Counted from the first letter of the stretch, positions 15,318-25,212 are shown. The stretch: DNA of 50,579 nucleotides from Chloroflexota bacterium (GCA_022574675.1 JACZRO010000004.1:1-50579); one strand, 5' to 3'. Numbers and translations are program-made. Notes: generated by a model not told the origin, from the letters alone.

Positions 15318-16406
15318 TTAAGTCTCGCTCTTCGGGGCGTGGCTGAGCACGCGCGCCCTGCCGTTTTCCAGCACAACTATGTCCTCGATCCGCACACCTC
15401 CCCAGCCGGAGATGTAGATCCCGGGTTCGATGGTAAACGTCATTCCGTCTTCGAGCTTGTCTTCCACCCTCGAAGCTACCCACGGGGCTTCATGGACCTC
15501 GAGTCCAATACCATGGCCGAGGCTGTGGCCGAAAAGTTCGCCGTAACCCGCCTCGTTGATAACGGTCCGCGCCAGGTTGTCGGCTTCGGCCCCGGTCATG
15601 CCGGCCTCTACGCTCTCGATCGCCGTCAGTTGCGCCGCCAGAACCGTGTCGTACACCTTCTTGAACTGCTCATCGGGCTCGCCGACCACCACGGTGCGCG
15701 TGAGATCGCTGCAGTAACCCCGGTACCGGGCGCCCATATCTATAACGATCGGCTCACCTTCCCGGACCTTACGCTCGCCGGCGCGGTGGTGCGGCAGCGC
15801 CGCGTTGGGTCCCGAGCCGACGATGGTCGGGAACGATAACGACTCAGCCCCCTGCTCCCTCACCGCCACCTCGATGCGCCAGGCGATCTCTTCCTCCTTG
15901 TCGCCAACGCGAATGGTCTCGGCGACGGCCGAGAAGGCGTGGTCTGCGATGTCGATCGATCTCTGAAGGAGGGCCAGTTCATCGGCGTCCTTGAAGGCGC
16001 GTAACCCCAGCGGGACGCCGGTCGTTGGAACCAGTTCAAAGCCTTTCGCCCCGTTTTCCGATTCAGAGTTCGCCGCCTTGAATCGCTCGAGCAGGTGGAC
16101 GGTGACGTTGTCGGCCTCGAAGCCCAGCCGCTTTACTCCGAACTCGGCCGCGAGCGCGGGCAACCATTCCAGGCGGCCGGTAATCCTGTCAACGCGGTAG
16201 TCCGGAGCCTGGTCGCCGGCCTGCTCTGTATAACGCGAGTCGGTCGCCAGCACGGCGCCATTTTGCGTGATGAACAGGTACCCGGCGGTCCCGACAAAGC
16301 CCGACAGGTAACGCCGGTTCTCGTCGTCCGTGACAAGGATGGCGTCGATCTTGAGCTCTTCAAACCTGGACCGCAGCTTGCCGATGCGATCGGCGATCGC
16401 GGTCAA
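15318..16406 (-). CDS. Xaa-Pro aminopeptidase (M24 family)
   Basis: This 362-residue M24 metallopeptidase removes the first residue ahead of proline. The creatinase-like N-terminal domain covers residues 1-130. The pita-bread domain shows all five metal ligands: Asp in VIDMGARYRG, Asp in YCSDLTRT, His in GHSLGHGIGLEVHE, Glu in FTIEPGIY and Glu in GGVRIEDIVV. The start is TTG at 16406, inside a TTGA that also holds the aroQ stop, so the two genes are translationally coupled. It could be called PepQ or PepP; sequence alone does not separate them here. Confidence 0.95.
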   Translation of the reverse strand: MTAIADRIGKLRSRFEELKIDAILVTDDENRRYLSGFVGTAGYLFITQNGAVLATDSRYTEQAGDQAPDYRVDRITGRLEWLPALAAEFGVKRLGFEADNVTVHLLERFKAANSESENGAKGFELVPTTGVPLGLRAFKDADELALLQRSIDIADHAFSAVAETIRVGDKEEEIAWRIEVAVREQGAESLSFPTIVGSGPNAALPHHRAGERKVREGEPIVIDMGARYRGYCSDLTRTVVVGEPDEQFKKVYDTVLAAQLTAIESVEAGMTGAEADNLARTVINEAGYGELFGHSLGHGIGLEVHEAPWVASRVEDKLEDGMTFTIEPGIYISGWGGVRIEDIVVLENGRARVLSHAPKSET

Positions 16407-16852
16407 GCAGCGCCGCCTTCCCGCAGATGGTGGGTGATGTGCTCCAACGCGTACAGGTAGCCGCGCCAGCCCAGCCCGGCGATCTGGCCGACGGCTATCG
16501 GCGCGACGACCGAGTTACGCCGGAACTCCTCCCGTGCGTGGATGTTGGACAGGTGGACCTCTATCAGCGGCAGCCCGGCGTCACGCAGCGCGTCGCCAAG
16601 CGAGTAGCCAACGCCGGTAAGCGCCGCCGGGTTGATGACGATGCCGTCTGCGTCTTCCGAACTCTCCTGAAGGAAGTCGACGATCGCGCCCTCGTGATTG
16701 GACTGGAAGAACGCGACCTCAACGCCGAGCTCCCGGGCGCGGTCTGTGACCGCCGCCTCGATCTCGGGGAGCGTCATGCTCCCGTATTGACCGGGGTCTC
16801 GACGGCCCAGGTTGTTCAGGTTAGGTCCGTTTATGACGAGGATCTTGGTCAC
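16403..16852 (-). CDS. aroQ: 3-dehydroquinate dehydratase type II
   Basis: This 149-residue type II dehydroquinase is the third shikimate pathway enzyme. The sequence has the motif KILVINGPNLNNLGRRDPGQYG with the catalytic Tyr, then VAFFQSNHEGAIVDFLQ, INPAALTGVGYSLGDAL and LPLIEVHLSNIHAREEFR with the second catalytic His. Length matches the family (about 145-150). The GTG at 16852 is directly before the first strand and is preferred to upstream in-frame starts. The pair aroQ-pepQ overlaps by 4 nt. Confidence 0.95.
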   Translation of the reverse strand: MTKILVINGPNLNNLGRRDPGQYGSMTLPEIEAAVTDRARELGVEVAFFQSNHEGAIVDFLQESSEDADGIVINPAALTGVGYSLGDALRDAGLPLIEVHLSNIHAREEFRRNSVVAPIAVGQIAGLGWRGYLYALEHITHHLREGGAA

Positions 16853-17018
16853 GCGAATTCGGGTCCCCCCGCTTAACTGCATGCGCGAGCGCTTTGCGGA
16901 AAGCATCGTTTACGGGCGCGTCAGCAGGATAGGTTACAACGCCCACGGGCGTCCAAGCCTCTGAAGCTTCTGGCGCGTCGCCGTCCCCGGCGTTAGCGGC
17001 GGCGGAGCGCGGCGCTGA

Positions 17019-18029
17019 TTACGCCTCTACGTTCTCGGAGGACGGGGCCGACGCGGCGCGATCCGCCGGACGCGCCGCGCGCGGGTGGGCTTCAAGGTAT
17101 ACGCGGCGGGCCTGCTCCGTAGATACGTAGGTATAGATCTGCGTCGTGGCCGGGCTGGAGTGGCCCATCAGGTCCTGAACCACCCGGAGATCGGCGCCGC
17201 CGTCGAGCAGGTGCGTTGCGAAGCTGTGCCTGAGCGTGTGGGTATGGAACCCAGGGTCCAGTCCGGCCTTGAGCGCGTGGCGCTTGACGAGTCGCTCTAC
17301 GCTGCGGGCGCTCAGGCGGCCGCCGTAGCGATTCAGGAACAGCGCCTGCTCGGCAGGGCGACGCTCCAGGGCCGGACGAGAATGGCGAAGGTATTCACCG
17401 AGCGCCGCGAGGGCCGGTCTCCCGAGCAAGGCGATCCTCTCTTTGGCGCCCTTGCCGATGACGCGGAGTTCACGGGCCTGGAAATCGATATCGCCGATGT
17501 CCAGGGAGCAGACCTCCGCCACACGCAACCCCGCCGAGTAAAGCACTTCCAGTAGCGCCCGGTCGCGTTGTCCGCCCGGATTGGCCGTATCCGGCGCGTC
17601 GAGCAGGGCTTCGATCTCTCGCCTGGTGGCGACAACGGGAAGCCGGCGATCAAGCCGCGGCGACGAGACCAGGTCGGTATGGTCGCGATCGACATCCCCG
17701 CGACCGGCGAGGAATTTGTAGAAGGCCCTGAGGGCGGTGAGCTTGCGGCTCACGCTCGGCTTGACGTACCCGAGTTCCAGGAGCCACGCCAGGTAGTCAC
17801 GCAGGAACCGGCGATCAGCCCGACCCACGTCGCGAACACGCCGCAGCCGGAGGAACTCCCCGAACGCGGCGATGTCCGAGGTGTAGTTGCGAACGGTGTA
17901 CGGTGAAAGCTGGAGGCTCGTGCGGAGATGATCGCCGAACCGGGCTGCGGACGCGTCCCAACGCGCCTGGTCAAACGTTTCGCCAGCCGCATCTCCGGAC
18001 CGGCGGCTGCGGGCTGTTCGCGTCGTCAT
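17019..18029 (-). CDS. Tyrosine recombinase XerC/XerD
   Basis: This 336-residue recombinase probably resolves chromosome dimers at dif. The N-terminal SAM-like core-binding domain covers residues 20-115. The catalytic domain shows Arg169 (SAGLRVAE), Lys193 (IGKGAKER), His264 and Arg267 (HTHTLRHSFATH), His290 (MGHSS) and the nucleophile Tyr299 (TQIYTYV). The full set is intact. An ATG lies at 18029. It sits 72 bp after topA on the same strand, and topA-xer linkage is common (with dprA) in Gram-positive-like genomes. No integration site, excisionase or phage genes are near, so a housekeeping role is far more likely than a mobile one. XerC and XerD cannot be told apart here. Confidence 0.92.
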   Translation of the reverse strand: MTTRTARSRRSGDAAGETFDQARWDASAARFGDHLRTSLQLSPYTVRNYTSDIAAFGEFLRLRRVRDVGRADRRFLRDYLAWLLELGYVKPSVSRKLTALRAFYKFLAGRGDVDRDHTDLVSSPRLDRRLPVVATRREIEALLDAPDTANPGGQRDRALLEVLYSAGLRVAEVCSLDIGDIDFQARELRVIGKGAKERIALLGRPALAALGEYLRHSRPALERRPAEQALFLNRYGGRLSARSVERLVKRHALKAGLDPGFHTHTLRHSFATHLLDGGADLRVVQDLMGHSSPATTQIYTYVSTEQARRVYLEAHPRAARPADRAASAPSSENVEA

Positions 18030-18101
18030 CGGATAGCGCCTTGATAGGCTGCACGGGCCGGGCAGGCGCCTGTGAGTGTCCGGTTGGGACCGTGCGCGGC
18101 G

Positions 18102-20318
18102 TTACGCCTCGACGGTGACCTGGGCCTCCTCGGACTCGGACTCGCCGTCGCCGTCCGAAGCGGGAGCCGGGCCGTCATAGTCTTCCTTCGAGACGCACTT
18201 TGCGCCGTCGCGTCCACGCGCCACGAGCAGCCCCCCACACTCCGGGCAGGGCTCCTTGAGCGGCCGTTGGCGAGTGGAAAAATCACAGTCGGGGTAGTTC
18301 TCGCAACCATAGAAGCGGCGGCCGCGGGGGCCTCTTCCCTTCCGTTCCAGTAACTCACCGCCGTCTTCCGGGCACTTCGCCCCGGTCCCGAGGCGGAGCG
18401 GCTTCGAGTTTCGGCAGTCCGGGAACCCGGAGCAGGAAAGGAATTTGCCGAAACGTCCGGTCTTGATGACCATCGGACGTTCGCACTCCTCGCAGACCTC
18501 GTCACTCTCCTCATCAAGTTCTGAACTCGAGACACGCCCGGCTTTCTCTTTGGCGCCTACGATCTGGTCGTCAAACGGGCCGTAGAACTCTTGAAGCATG
18601 GGCACCCAGTCGATGTCCCCGCGGGCAACCTGGTCGAGCTTCTCTTCCATGCCGGCCGTGAACCCGGTGTCCATGATGTCCGGGAACCACTCGAGCAGGA
18701 AGTCGGTAACCGCGAGTCCGAGCTTGGTCGGCCGGAACCGGGCTTTTTCCCGAGCGACGTAGTCGCGCGACTCGATTGTGGCGACGATACTGGCAAACGT
18801 GCTAGGCCTGCCGATACCGTTTTCTTCCAGGGTTCGGATCAGCATCGCCTCGGAAAACCTGGGCGGGGGCTGCGTGAACCGCTGTTCAGACTTGAGCTCG
18901 TCCAGGTTGACCGTCTCTCCCTCATCGAGAGGTACCAACGCACGTGAAATATCGGAGTCGTCCTCATCGTCGTCGTTCCCGTTGGAAACGTCCTTCGCTT
19001 CCACGTATACCGCTCGGAACCCGCTGAACCTCAGTACGGAACCCGTCGCCCGGAGCGTGTAGGGCGTTCCAGACGGGCCTCCGGTGGCTTCGATGTCGAC
19101 CGTGGTCGCGTCGGCGACTGAATCCGTCATCTGGCTGGCGACCATGCGCTTCCAGATCAGCTCGTAGAGAGAGCGTTGGTCGGCACTCAGGTTGTTTGCG
19201 ACGCTTTCCGGCGTGCGCAAGACGGACGTGGCCCGGATAGCCTCGTGGGCTTCTTGCGCGTTCTTGCTGCGCGTCCTATAAATGCGGGGCTTGGAGAAGT
19301 ATTCGGCCCCGTACCGGGCCTTGATGAATTCACCCACCTCCGCGACGGCGGCGCTGGCGAGGTTGGTCGAGTCCGTCCGCATGTAGGTGATCAGGCCGAC
19401 CGGGTCTCCCGATCCAAGCTGGATGCCCTCATACAGCTGCTGGGCGGCGCGCATCGTCCGCTGGGCGCCGAATCGCAGTCGCCGGGCCGCTTCCTGTTGG
19501 AGGGTGCTGGTGGTGAACGGGGCCGCCGGGCGAGTCCTGACTTCCCGGCGGACGACTTTATCGACCCGGTATACGGAGGCCTTCAGGTCACGTACGACCT
19601 TCTCGGACTCTGCGCTGTTGCGAACAAGCTGCCGGCCGGTCTTGCCGTCGATGGCGTGCAGGTTGGCCCTGAAGGTCTGTGACGCGTCGACCTGCTTCGC
19701 GAGCCGGGCGATAACGGACCAGTACTCGACCGGATTGAACGCCTCAATCTCCCGCTCACGGTCAACGATCAGCCGTAGCGCGACGGACTGGACGCGGCCG
19801 GCGGACAGGCCACGACGGATCTTGCTCCACAGCACCGGCGACAACTGGTAACCGACGATACGGTCCAGGACACGACGGGCCTGCTGGGCGTTTACCAGCT
19901 GCATGTCTATATCGCGGTAATCGTTGAATGCCTCTTCGACAGCGGAACGCGTGATCTCATGGAAGACGACGCGCCGCAACTCCAGACCCTTCATGTCGCG
20001 GAGGCCGAGCGCTTCGACGAGATGCCAGGAGATCGCCTCGCCTTCCCGGTCCGGGTCGGTGGCCAGGTAAACGGTTCGCGCACCCTTCAAGGCTTTCTTG
20101 ATGTCCTTGAGGACCGACTCCCGTCCGCCGACATCGACGTACGTCGGTTCGAAGTCGTTCTCGACGTCCACGCCGAGCGTGCGCTGTGGCAGGTCACGCA
20201 CGTGGCCCATCGAGGCGATGACCTCGTAGTCGGGTCCAAGGAAGCGCCCCACCGTCCGCGCCTTCGCGGGCGATTCGACGACGACGACGTTTTTGGATTT
20301 CGTTTTCGCTTTGGCCAA
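18102..20318 (-). CDS. topA: DNA topoisomerase I
   Basis: This 738-residue type IA topoisomerase relaxes negative supercoils. The Toprim domain opens with NVVVVESPAKARTVGRFLG and includes YLATDPDREGEAISWHL. The active-site Tyr is in GLITYMRTDS. The C-terminus carries three C4-type zinc ribbons: CEECERP...CSGFPDC, CPEDGGE...CENYPDC and a third, CPECGG, whose second pair is incomplete (only one Cys in KCVSKED). The start is taken as TTG at 20318, where TTAGG overlapping the dprA stop gives a ribosome site. A TTG at 20360 inside dprA is the alternative. It is co-directional and tightly linked with dprA, a common gene pair. Confidence 0.96.
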   Translation of the reverse strand: MAKAKTKSKNVVVVESPAKARTVGRFLGPDYEVIASMGHVRDLPQRTLGVDVENDFEPTYVDVGGRESVLKDIKKALKGARTVYLATDPDREGEAISWHLVEALGLRDMKGLELRRVVFHEITRSAVEEAFNDYRDIDMQLVNAQQARRVLDRIVGYQLSPVLWSKIRRGLSAGRVQSVALRLIVDREREIEAFNPVEYWSVIARLAKQVDASQTFRANLHAIDGKTGRQLVRNSAESEKVVRDLKASVYRVDKVVRREVRTRPAAPFTTSTLQQEAARRLRFGAQRTMRAAQQLYEGIQLGSGDPVGLITYMRTDSTNLASAAVAEVGEFIKARYGAEYFSKPRIYRTRSKNAQEAHEAIRATSVLRTPESVANNLSADQRSLYELIWKRMVASQMTDSVADATTVDIEATGGPSGTPYTLRATGSVLRFSGFRAVYVEAKDVSNGNDDDEDDSDISRALVPLDEGETVNLDELKSEQRFTQPPPRFSEAMLIRTLEENGIGRPSTFASIVATIESRDYVAREKARFRPTKLGLAVTDFLLEWFPDIMDTGFTAGMEEKLDQVARGDIDWVPMLQEFYGPFDDQIVGAKEKAGRVSSSELDEESDEVCEECERPMVIKTGRFGKFLSCSGFPDCRNSKPLRLGTGAKCPEDGGELLERKGRGPRGRRFYGCENYPDCDFSTRQRPLKEPCPECGGLLVARGRDGAKCVSKEDYDGPAPASDGDGESESEEAQVTVEA

Positions 20319-20325
20319 TTTTTGC

Positions 20326-21480
20326 CTAACTGTCTTCTTCAGTGCCAGACGTAGTTTCAAACGTGGCGTCCCGGCTGGCGCGCGGAACGGTTATGTACAT
20401 CATGGGGCCTGCCTGGCGAACCAGTCCGCTCAATTCCAGCATGGTCAGCGTTGCGCTGACAACCGAACTCGGCATCCCGGAACGGCGCGTGATTTCATCC
20501 ACGTGCACCGGTTCCGCCCGCAAGATCTCAAGTAGTCCGGCCTCTACTGTACCCGCATCGGGTGGCGGCGGAGACAACCCTAGTTGACCCCCAAGGCCGG
20601 CAATATTCAACTCTTCCAGTATGTCCTGTACGTCAATAACCAGTTTTGCGCCCTGTTGGATGAGCCAGTTTGTACCTGCGCTGCGGTCCGAGAGGACGCT
20701 GCCCGGCACGGCGAAAACCTCGCGGTTCTGTTCAAGGGCGTGGGTGACTGTGAGCAGCGCGCCACTCCGAAATCCGGCTTCGACGACGAGCGTGCCGAGG
20801 CTCAATCCACTCAGGATGCGATTGCGGCGCGGGAAGTTCCTGGCGAGGGGCCTGACGCCCGTCGGGTACTCGCTCACAACGGCCCCGGTTTCGGCGGCCT
20901 TTCGGGCGAGGTCCGCATGTGCCGCCGGATAAATCTGGTCCAACCCGGATGCGACCACGGCGATGGTACGGCCGCCCGCATCGAGCGCCGCGCGATGGGC
21001 GGCGGCGTCGATCCCGGCAGCCAGTCCGCTTATGACGGTAACGCCGTTGGCGGCCAGGTCACCGGCAAGGCGCGTGGCCATCTCGCGTCCGTACGCCGTG
21101 CAATCCCGGGTGCCTACGACCGCGACCGATCGCTCGTCTCCCGGTTCCAGCTTCCCGCGGACGAACAGGACCGGCGGCGGATCATGGATCTCTATCAGCC
21201 GGGCCGGGTAGTCCGTAGAGCGCAGGCAAAGCACCGTGATGCCCGCGGATTCCAGCGACTCCATCTCGGAGTCCGGATCGATCTCGGGACGGCCCGAGAC
21301 GATCTCCCTGACCGTGGCCCTGTCGAGCCCGATGCCGGCGAGGTCCGACTGGCCGGCTTTCCACGCGATGGCGAGATCGCCGAAGCGCGCCTCGATCTGT
21401 CGGAGCCGAATCGGTCCGAGCCGGCGAATGCGATTGAATGCGACCCAGTACTTGAGGTCAGGGACCGGCTCAGTGACCAA
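20326..21480 (-). CDS. dprA: DNA-processing protein DprA/Smf
   Basis: This 384-residue DprA protects incoming single-stranded DNA during transformation and loads RecA. A helix-hairpin-helix-like start (LKYWVAFNRIRRLGPIRLRQIEARFG) leads to the Rossmann-like core with RSVAVVGTRDCTAYGREMATRLA, GVTVISGLAAGIDAAAHRAAL, FPRRNRILSGLS and VVEAGFRSGALLTVTHALEQNREVFAVPGS. The C-terminal winged-helix domain covers residues 315-370. The frame runs upstream into the tRNA-Ser gene, so the true start must lie inside; TTG at 21480 fits the family and has an AGGG site. It hints at natural competence, but DprA is widespread and other com genes are not in view. Confidence 0.95.
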   Translation of the reverse strand: MVTEPVPDLKYWVAFNRIRRLGPIRLRQIEARFGDLAIAWKAGQSDLAGIGLDRATVREIVSGRPEIDPDSEMESLESAGITVLCLRSTDYPARLIEIHDPPPVLFVRGKLEPGDERSVAVVGTRDCTAYGREMATRLAGDLAANGVTVISGLAAGIDAAAHRAALDAGGRTIAVVASGLDQIYPAAHADLARKAAETGAVVSEYPTGVRPLARNFPRRNRILSGLSLGTLVVEAGFRSGALLTVTHALEQNREVFAVPGSVLSDRSAGTNWLIQQGAKLVIDVQDILEELNIAGLGGQLGLSPPPPDAGTVEAGLLEILRAEPVHVDEITRRSGMPSSVVSATLTMLELSGLVRQAGPMMYITVPRASRDATFETTSGTEEDS

Positions 21481-21551
21481 GGCGTCCGCCCTTATCCATG
21501 CCGCTCGGCAAGACGCAGCGTCCCGCTGATTTGGGCCCCTGGTGGCTGGTC

Positions 21552-21641
<90 letters not shown>

Positions 21642-21711
21642 GCGGTGTCGCTCGGACGCCACCGATAGTCGACGCGACAAACTGGCCCCGGGTACGGACG
21701 GTGACGGGTGG

Positions 21712-21796
21712 CGGAGAGGGCGGGATTTGAACCCGCGGTACGTTGCCGCACACCGCTTTTCGAGAGCGGCGCCTTAAGCCACTCAGCCACCTCTCC
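21712..21796 (-). tRNA. tRNA-Ser (CGA)
   Basis: The minus-strand cloverleaf has acceptor GGAGAGG/CCTCTCC, anticodon loop CTCGAAA (anticodon CGA), a long variable arm and T arm GCGGGTTCAAATCCCGC. CCA is encoded at 21709-21711. It lies 70 bp upstream of tRNA-Ser(GGA) on the same strand, and the two are probably co-transcribed with dprA downstream. Confidence 0.95.
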
Positions 21797-22051
21797 AACG
21801 GGAGAGTATAGCAACGGTATGCGCACGCGAATTACCACGGGGACACTGAAATAAAGGCGACTGGCGGCCTTTGACTGCCTTGACTTGATCGAAACCCGCC
21901 TCATACCATGAGCCTGACCGAACCGGTCATCGATGCGCCACAATAAATCAATCCGTTCACACGAGCCATTCTTTGCGTCGATTCTCGACGCCCGGGTGGC
22001 TCGTCTGCATTTTTACCGGTACGCAGGAACAGCGCATCCCCCGACTGTCAC

Positions 22052-23467
22052 ATGACCAGTACCCGCTGGGTGGGCGTGATCCTGGCGGCCGGCGCCGGCT
22101 CCCGCATGCGCTCTTCCTTCCCGAAACCTCTGCACGGCCTGTGCGGGCGCACGCTACTTGAGCAGGCCATATGGATCCTGCGCGAGTCAGGCGTGGAGCG
22201 CATCGTAGTGGTTGCGTCGCCTTTGCTTGCCGCGGACCCGCAGTTCTCGGCCGCCATCGGCGATGGGACGACGGTCGCCATCCAGTCAGAGCCGCGTGGC
22301 ACGGGCGACGCCCTGCTTTCGGCCTCCGACTCGGCCAGCGACGCTTCACATCTTCTGGTGGCCAATGCGGACATGCCGCTCATCACGCCCGCCACGGTCC
22401 GCACCATGCTCGCCGCCCATATCGACTCCGACGCGGCGATCACACTGCTGACCGGAAAAGGCGGCACGCCGGACGGCTTTGGACGCGTAATACGCGGAGC
22501 CGACGGCCGTGTGACGGCGATCGTGGAGGAGGCGGACGCGGATGACGCGGCGCTTGCCATCGACGAGTTCAACGCCGGTTACTACTGCATGGATGCGAAC
22601 GTGGCATGGAACCTCCTGGAGGACTTGACGCCGTCCGCAAACGGGGAGCTTTACATCACGGACGCCGTCGCGGCAGCGGTGTCCGCCGGGCGACGGGTGG
22701 AGGCGGTAGTCGCGTCCGAGCCGTCCGAACTGATCGGCGTAAACGACCGGGCGGAGCTTGCGGCGGCCGAGGCGGTACTGCGGGCGCGGATCCGGCGGCG
22801 TTGGATGCTCGACGGGGTGACCATGATCGATCCCGACTCCACGTATATCGACTCTGAAGTGACGATCGGCCAGGACACGACGATCAAGCCGAACACCCAT
22901 CTTCTCGGGTCGACATCCATCGGCATCGATGCCGTGATCGGCCCCGGGACTGTGCTCGAGGACAGCAGGGTCGGAGACGGCGCGCAGGTAATTTCCTCGC
23001 ATGTGGAGTCGGCTCGGATCGGCGAGAGGGCGACGGTGGGCCCGTTCAGCCACCTCAGGCCGGGCGCGGTGATCGGGCCTGACGCCCATATAGGCAACTA
23101 CGCAGAGGTAAAGGACAGCGTCATCGGGCCCGGCGCCAGGATCGGCCATTTCAGTTATGTGGGAGACGCGACGGTTGGCGCCGGGGCAAACATTGGTGCG
23201 GGAACCGTGACTTGCAATTACGATGGTGACGCCAAACATCGGACGCACATCGGGGAGAACGCATTCATCGGGTCCGGTTCCATGCTTGTGGCGCCGGTGT
23301 CGATCGGCGCAGGCGCGAGCACGGGCGCGGGCTCTGTCGTCACGCACGACGTGCCCCCCGGGGCGCGCGTCGCAGGGGTGCCAGCGAGGCCGATGCCCGA
23401 TCCCCAAAAAAGCGATGCGGCGCCGGAAGATCGTTTAAGACACAGGAGTCGTGAACGGCAGCAATGA
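22052..23467 (+). CDS. glmU: Bifunctional UDP-GlcNAc pyrophosphorylase / GlcN-1-P acetyltransferase
   Basis: GlmU (471 residues) makes UDP-N-acetylglucosamine for cell wall and surface glycans. The N-terminal uridyltransferase has the nucleotide loop LAAGAGSRMRSSFPKPLHGL, EPRGTGDAL and the metal-site Asp of NADMPLI. The C-terminal half is a left-handed beta-helix of hexapeptide repeats (SEVTIGQDTTIKPNTHLLG onward), with the acetyltransferase His in RIGHFSYVGDA and the GAGTVTCNYDG loop. Both activities should be intact. An unusually basic, charged tail (RLRHRSRERQQ) ends the protein. Its stop codon overlaps the next start (ATGA), the first of two such couplings in this operon. Confidence 0.96.
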   Translation: MTSTRWVGVILAAGAGSRMRSSFPKPLHGLCGRTLLEQAIWILRESGVERIVVVASPLLAADPQFSAAIGDGTTVAIQSEPRGTGDALLSASDSASDASHLLVANADMPLITPATVRTMLAAHIDSDAAITLLTGKGGTPDGFGRVIRGADGRVTAIVEEADADDAALAIDEFNAGYYCMDANVAWNLLEDLTPSANGELYITDAVAAAVSAGRRVEAVVASEPSELIGVNDRAELAAAEAVLRARIRRRWMLDGVTMIDPDSTYIDSEVTIGQDTTIKPNTHLLGSTSIGIDAVIGPGTVLEDSRVGDGAQVISSHVESARIGERATVGPFSHLRPGAVIGPDAHIGNYAEVKDSVIGPGARIGHFSYVGDATVGAGANIGAGTVTCNYDGDAKHRTHIGENAFIGSGSMLVAPVSIGAGASTGAGSVVTHDVPPGARVAGVPARPMPDPQKSDAAPEDRLRHRSRERQQ

Positions 23468-23655
23468 GTAATAGCGACGACCCCGGCGATAGGAGCCGGA
23501 CAAAAAAGGCCGTGGCCGCGGACCGGCGCGGACGCGCTTCCAATGTCGCCGGCGATGCGGCCGGCGACGACGAACCACCAAGTACGAGGTTTGCGCCGCC
23601 GCCCGGGGTTGAACGCAATCGACCCGGCCGCCTACCCATAGGTCCCGGCGGATGA
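23464..23655 (+). CDS. Small hydrophilic protein of unknown function, coupled to glmU and corC
   Basis: This 63-codon frame starts in an ATGA shared with the glmU stop and ends in another ATGA shared with the start of the CBS/CorC gene. Such double overlap argues that it is really translated. The product is hydrophilic and disordered-looking: rich in Asp, Arg, Gly and Pro, with no membrane segment, cysteine or recognisable domain (MSNSDDPGDRSRTKK at the start, PIGPGG at the end). Its function is unknown. It may serve mainly as a translational bridge between its neighbours. An alternative is that the two genes were once adjacent and this is a linker frame without a functional product. Confidence 0.6.
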   Translation: MSNSDDPGDRSRTKKAVAADRRGRASNVAGDAAGDDEPPSTRFAPPPGVERNRPGRLPIGPGG

Positions 23656-24917
23656 GCGCCGAGATCCTGGCCGGGTGGATAGTTTTCGCGGTCGCCGTCA
23701 GCCTGTACGTCATAACGTCGCTGGTGGCCGGTGTGTCCGCGGGCCGGGCGCCGGGCATCCGGCTGCTGCGGGGGCCCGTCGAAGGCGAAAACGGCGGTAA
23801 CGGCCGCCCGGTTCCTTTCGACGCCGCTGTTTCCGTCGCGTCTCATGCCCTCGCCTATGTGGCGCTCGTCGTATCCGCGGCGGCGTTATTCGTGGCGCTG
23901 GGTGAGTATGTGTCTGACGAATCGCAACGCGGCGTAATCGTCGCCGGCGGCACCGTTGCGGGCCTGGCCGTAATCCACCTCGTCGCCGGAACACTGCGAC
24001 TCAGCGAACGGGGCGGCGTGGAGCGGGCCGTCAGGCCGGTAGAGAAGTTTTTCCAAGCGATCGCCCGGATTCCCGGGTTGAGATCGCTCCTCGTCAGCGT
24101 GTCCGGAACAGCCGAACGAATAGAAGATTCGGACGATGTGGTCACCGCGGCGTTTGAGCAGAACCTGGAAATCCTTGAGGCGGCCGGCGTCGCCACCGAT
24201 GCGGAAGAGTTACGGATGATCCGCGGCGTGCTGGACCTGGACACGACGCGTGTCCGGGAGATCATGCGGCCCCGCGTTGACATGGTGGTGGCAGAGTCGG
24301 ACGCGACGAGACGCGAGGCCGCCGACTTGATGATCACCGAGGGTTACTCGAAGATCCCGGTATTCCGGGGTCGTATCGACGACATCCTGGGGATCGTGCA
24401 CGCACGAGACCTGCTCCGGGCTCAACTCAACAACTCGGACGCCGATGAGGGGATCCTTGATCTCATCCGGCCGGCGATTTTTGTTCCGGAGTCGCAGTAC
24501 CTGGAGCACCTCCTCCAGGAGTTCCAGCGTCAACGCGTCCAGATAGCCATCGTGGTGGACGAGTACGGCGGGGTCTCCGGCCTCGTGACACACCAGGACC
24601 TGGTCGAGGAGATCGTCGGCGAACTCGAAGACGAGTTTGATCAAGAAGAGCCCGAGTTACAGAAGGTCAGCGACGACGAATCGCTGGTCGATGCCCGGCT
24701 AACGCTTGATTCACTTAACGAAACCTTCGACACGGCGATAGAGGGCGACGGTTTCGATACGGTAGGCGGACTTGTCTACCTTGAGCTTGGCCGCATGCCG
24801 GTGGTGGGCGACCGAGTGTCCGTTGCGAATCTCCAGATGACCGTCGAGTCGACGACCGGCCGCCGTATCCGGAAGTTAAGGGTCGTCCGGCAAACGACGT
24901 CGAACAAGAACGCCTGA
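23652..24917 (+). CDS. CNNM/CorC-type CBS-domain protein with transporter-associated domain
   Basis: This 421-residue membrane protein belongs to the hemolysin C/CorC (CNNM) group, linked to magnesium or cobalt efflux. Three hydrophobic segments lie near residues 5-27, 63-85 and 95-112. The tandem CBS pair spans about residues 195-315 ([10 protein letters not shown]...[24 protein letters not shown]...[28 protein letters not shown]). The C-terminal CorC_HlyC domain follows with [22 protein letters not shown]. The N-terminal membrane part is shorter and more divergent than a standard DUF21 domain. It is the last gene of the glmU unit. Confidence 0.85.
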   Translation: MSAEILAGWIVFAVAVSLYVITSLVAGVSAGRAPGIRLLRGPVEGENGGNGRPVPFDAAVSVASHALAYVALVVSAAALFVALGEYVSDESQRGVIVAGGTVAGLAVIHLVAGTLRLSERGGVERAVRPVEKFFQAIARIPGLRSLLVSVSGTAERIEDSDDVVTAAFEQNLEILEAAGVATDAEELRMIRGVLDLDTTRVREIMRPRVDMVVAESDATRREAADLMITEGYSKIPVFRGRIDDILGIVHARDLLRAQLNNSDADEGILDLIRPAIFVPESQYLEHLLQEFQRQRVQIAIVVDEYGGVSGLVTHQDLVEEIVGELEDEFDQEEPELQKVSDDESLVDARLTLDSLNETFDTAIEGDGFDTVGGLVYLELGRMPVVGDRVSVANLQMTVESTTGRRIRKLRVVRQTTSNKNA

Positions 24918-24938
24918 CCGGCCTAAAGGCCGGTCAGG
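24913..24938 (+). terminator. Hairpin overlapping the CorC-type gene stop
   Basis: CCTGACCGGCC-TAAA-GGCCGGTCAGG is a perfect 11-bp stem that includes the stop codon. It lacks a T run, so it may protect the message end rather than terminate alone. Confidence 0.55.
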
Positions 24939-25212
24939 AACCCGGCTGCCACGATAAGTGCACGGGCACGGGCACGCTGCGGCGTCAGGCGTGGACGGTG
25001 AGTTCGCGCTTTCCCTCTCGAACAGGTAACGGACGTGCTGGAGGGCTTCCCGGACGCGAGCGGCGGCGGTCACGGTTGTACAACGAAGCAAGCGAACGGC
25101 GTCCAGGCTCGTCTCCGGCGTCCGGCGTCCGTCCCTGTGCCTGCCCTCGTTGACGGGCCGGAGCTCTCAGGGTTGCCGCGCCCGTATATATAAGTTCGGC
25201 CGGAAATTCAAC
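24939..25212. other. Intergenic region with no supported gene
   Basis: This gap lies between two convergent genes. Minus-strand frames cross it but are Arg/Pro-rich and match nothing I recognise; their composition is what shadow frames look like in GC-rich DNA. I see no RNA gene or repeat. Confidence 0.4.

Noticed and set aside
17019..18029. Tyrosine recombinase as sign of an integrated element
   Set aside because: It sits in a conserved dprA-topA-xer group, and no phage, integron or attachment-site features flank it.
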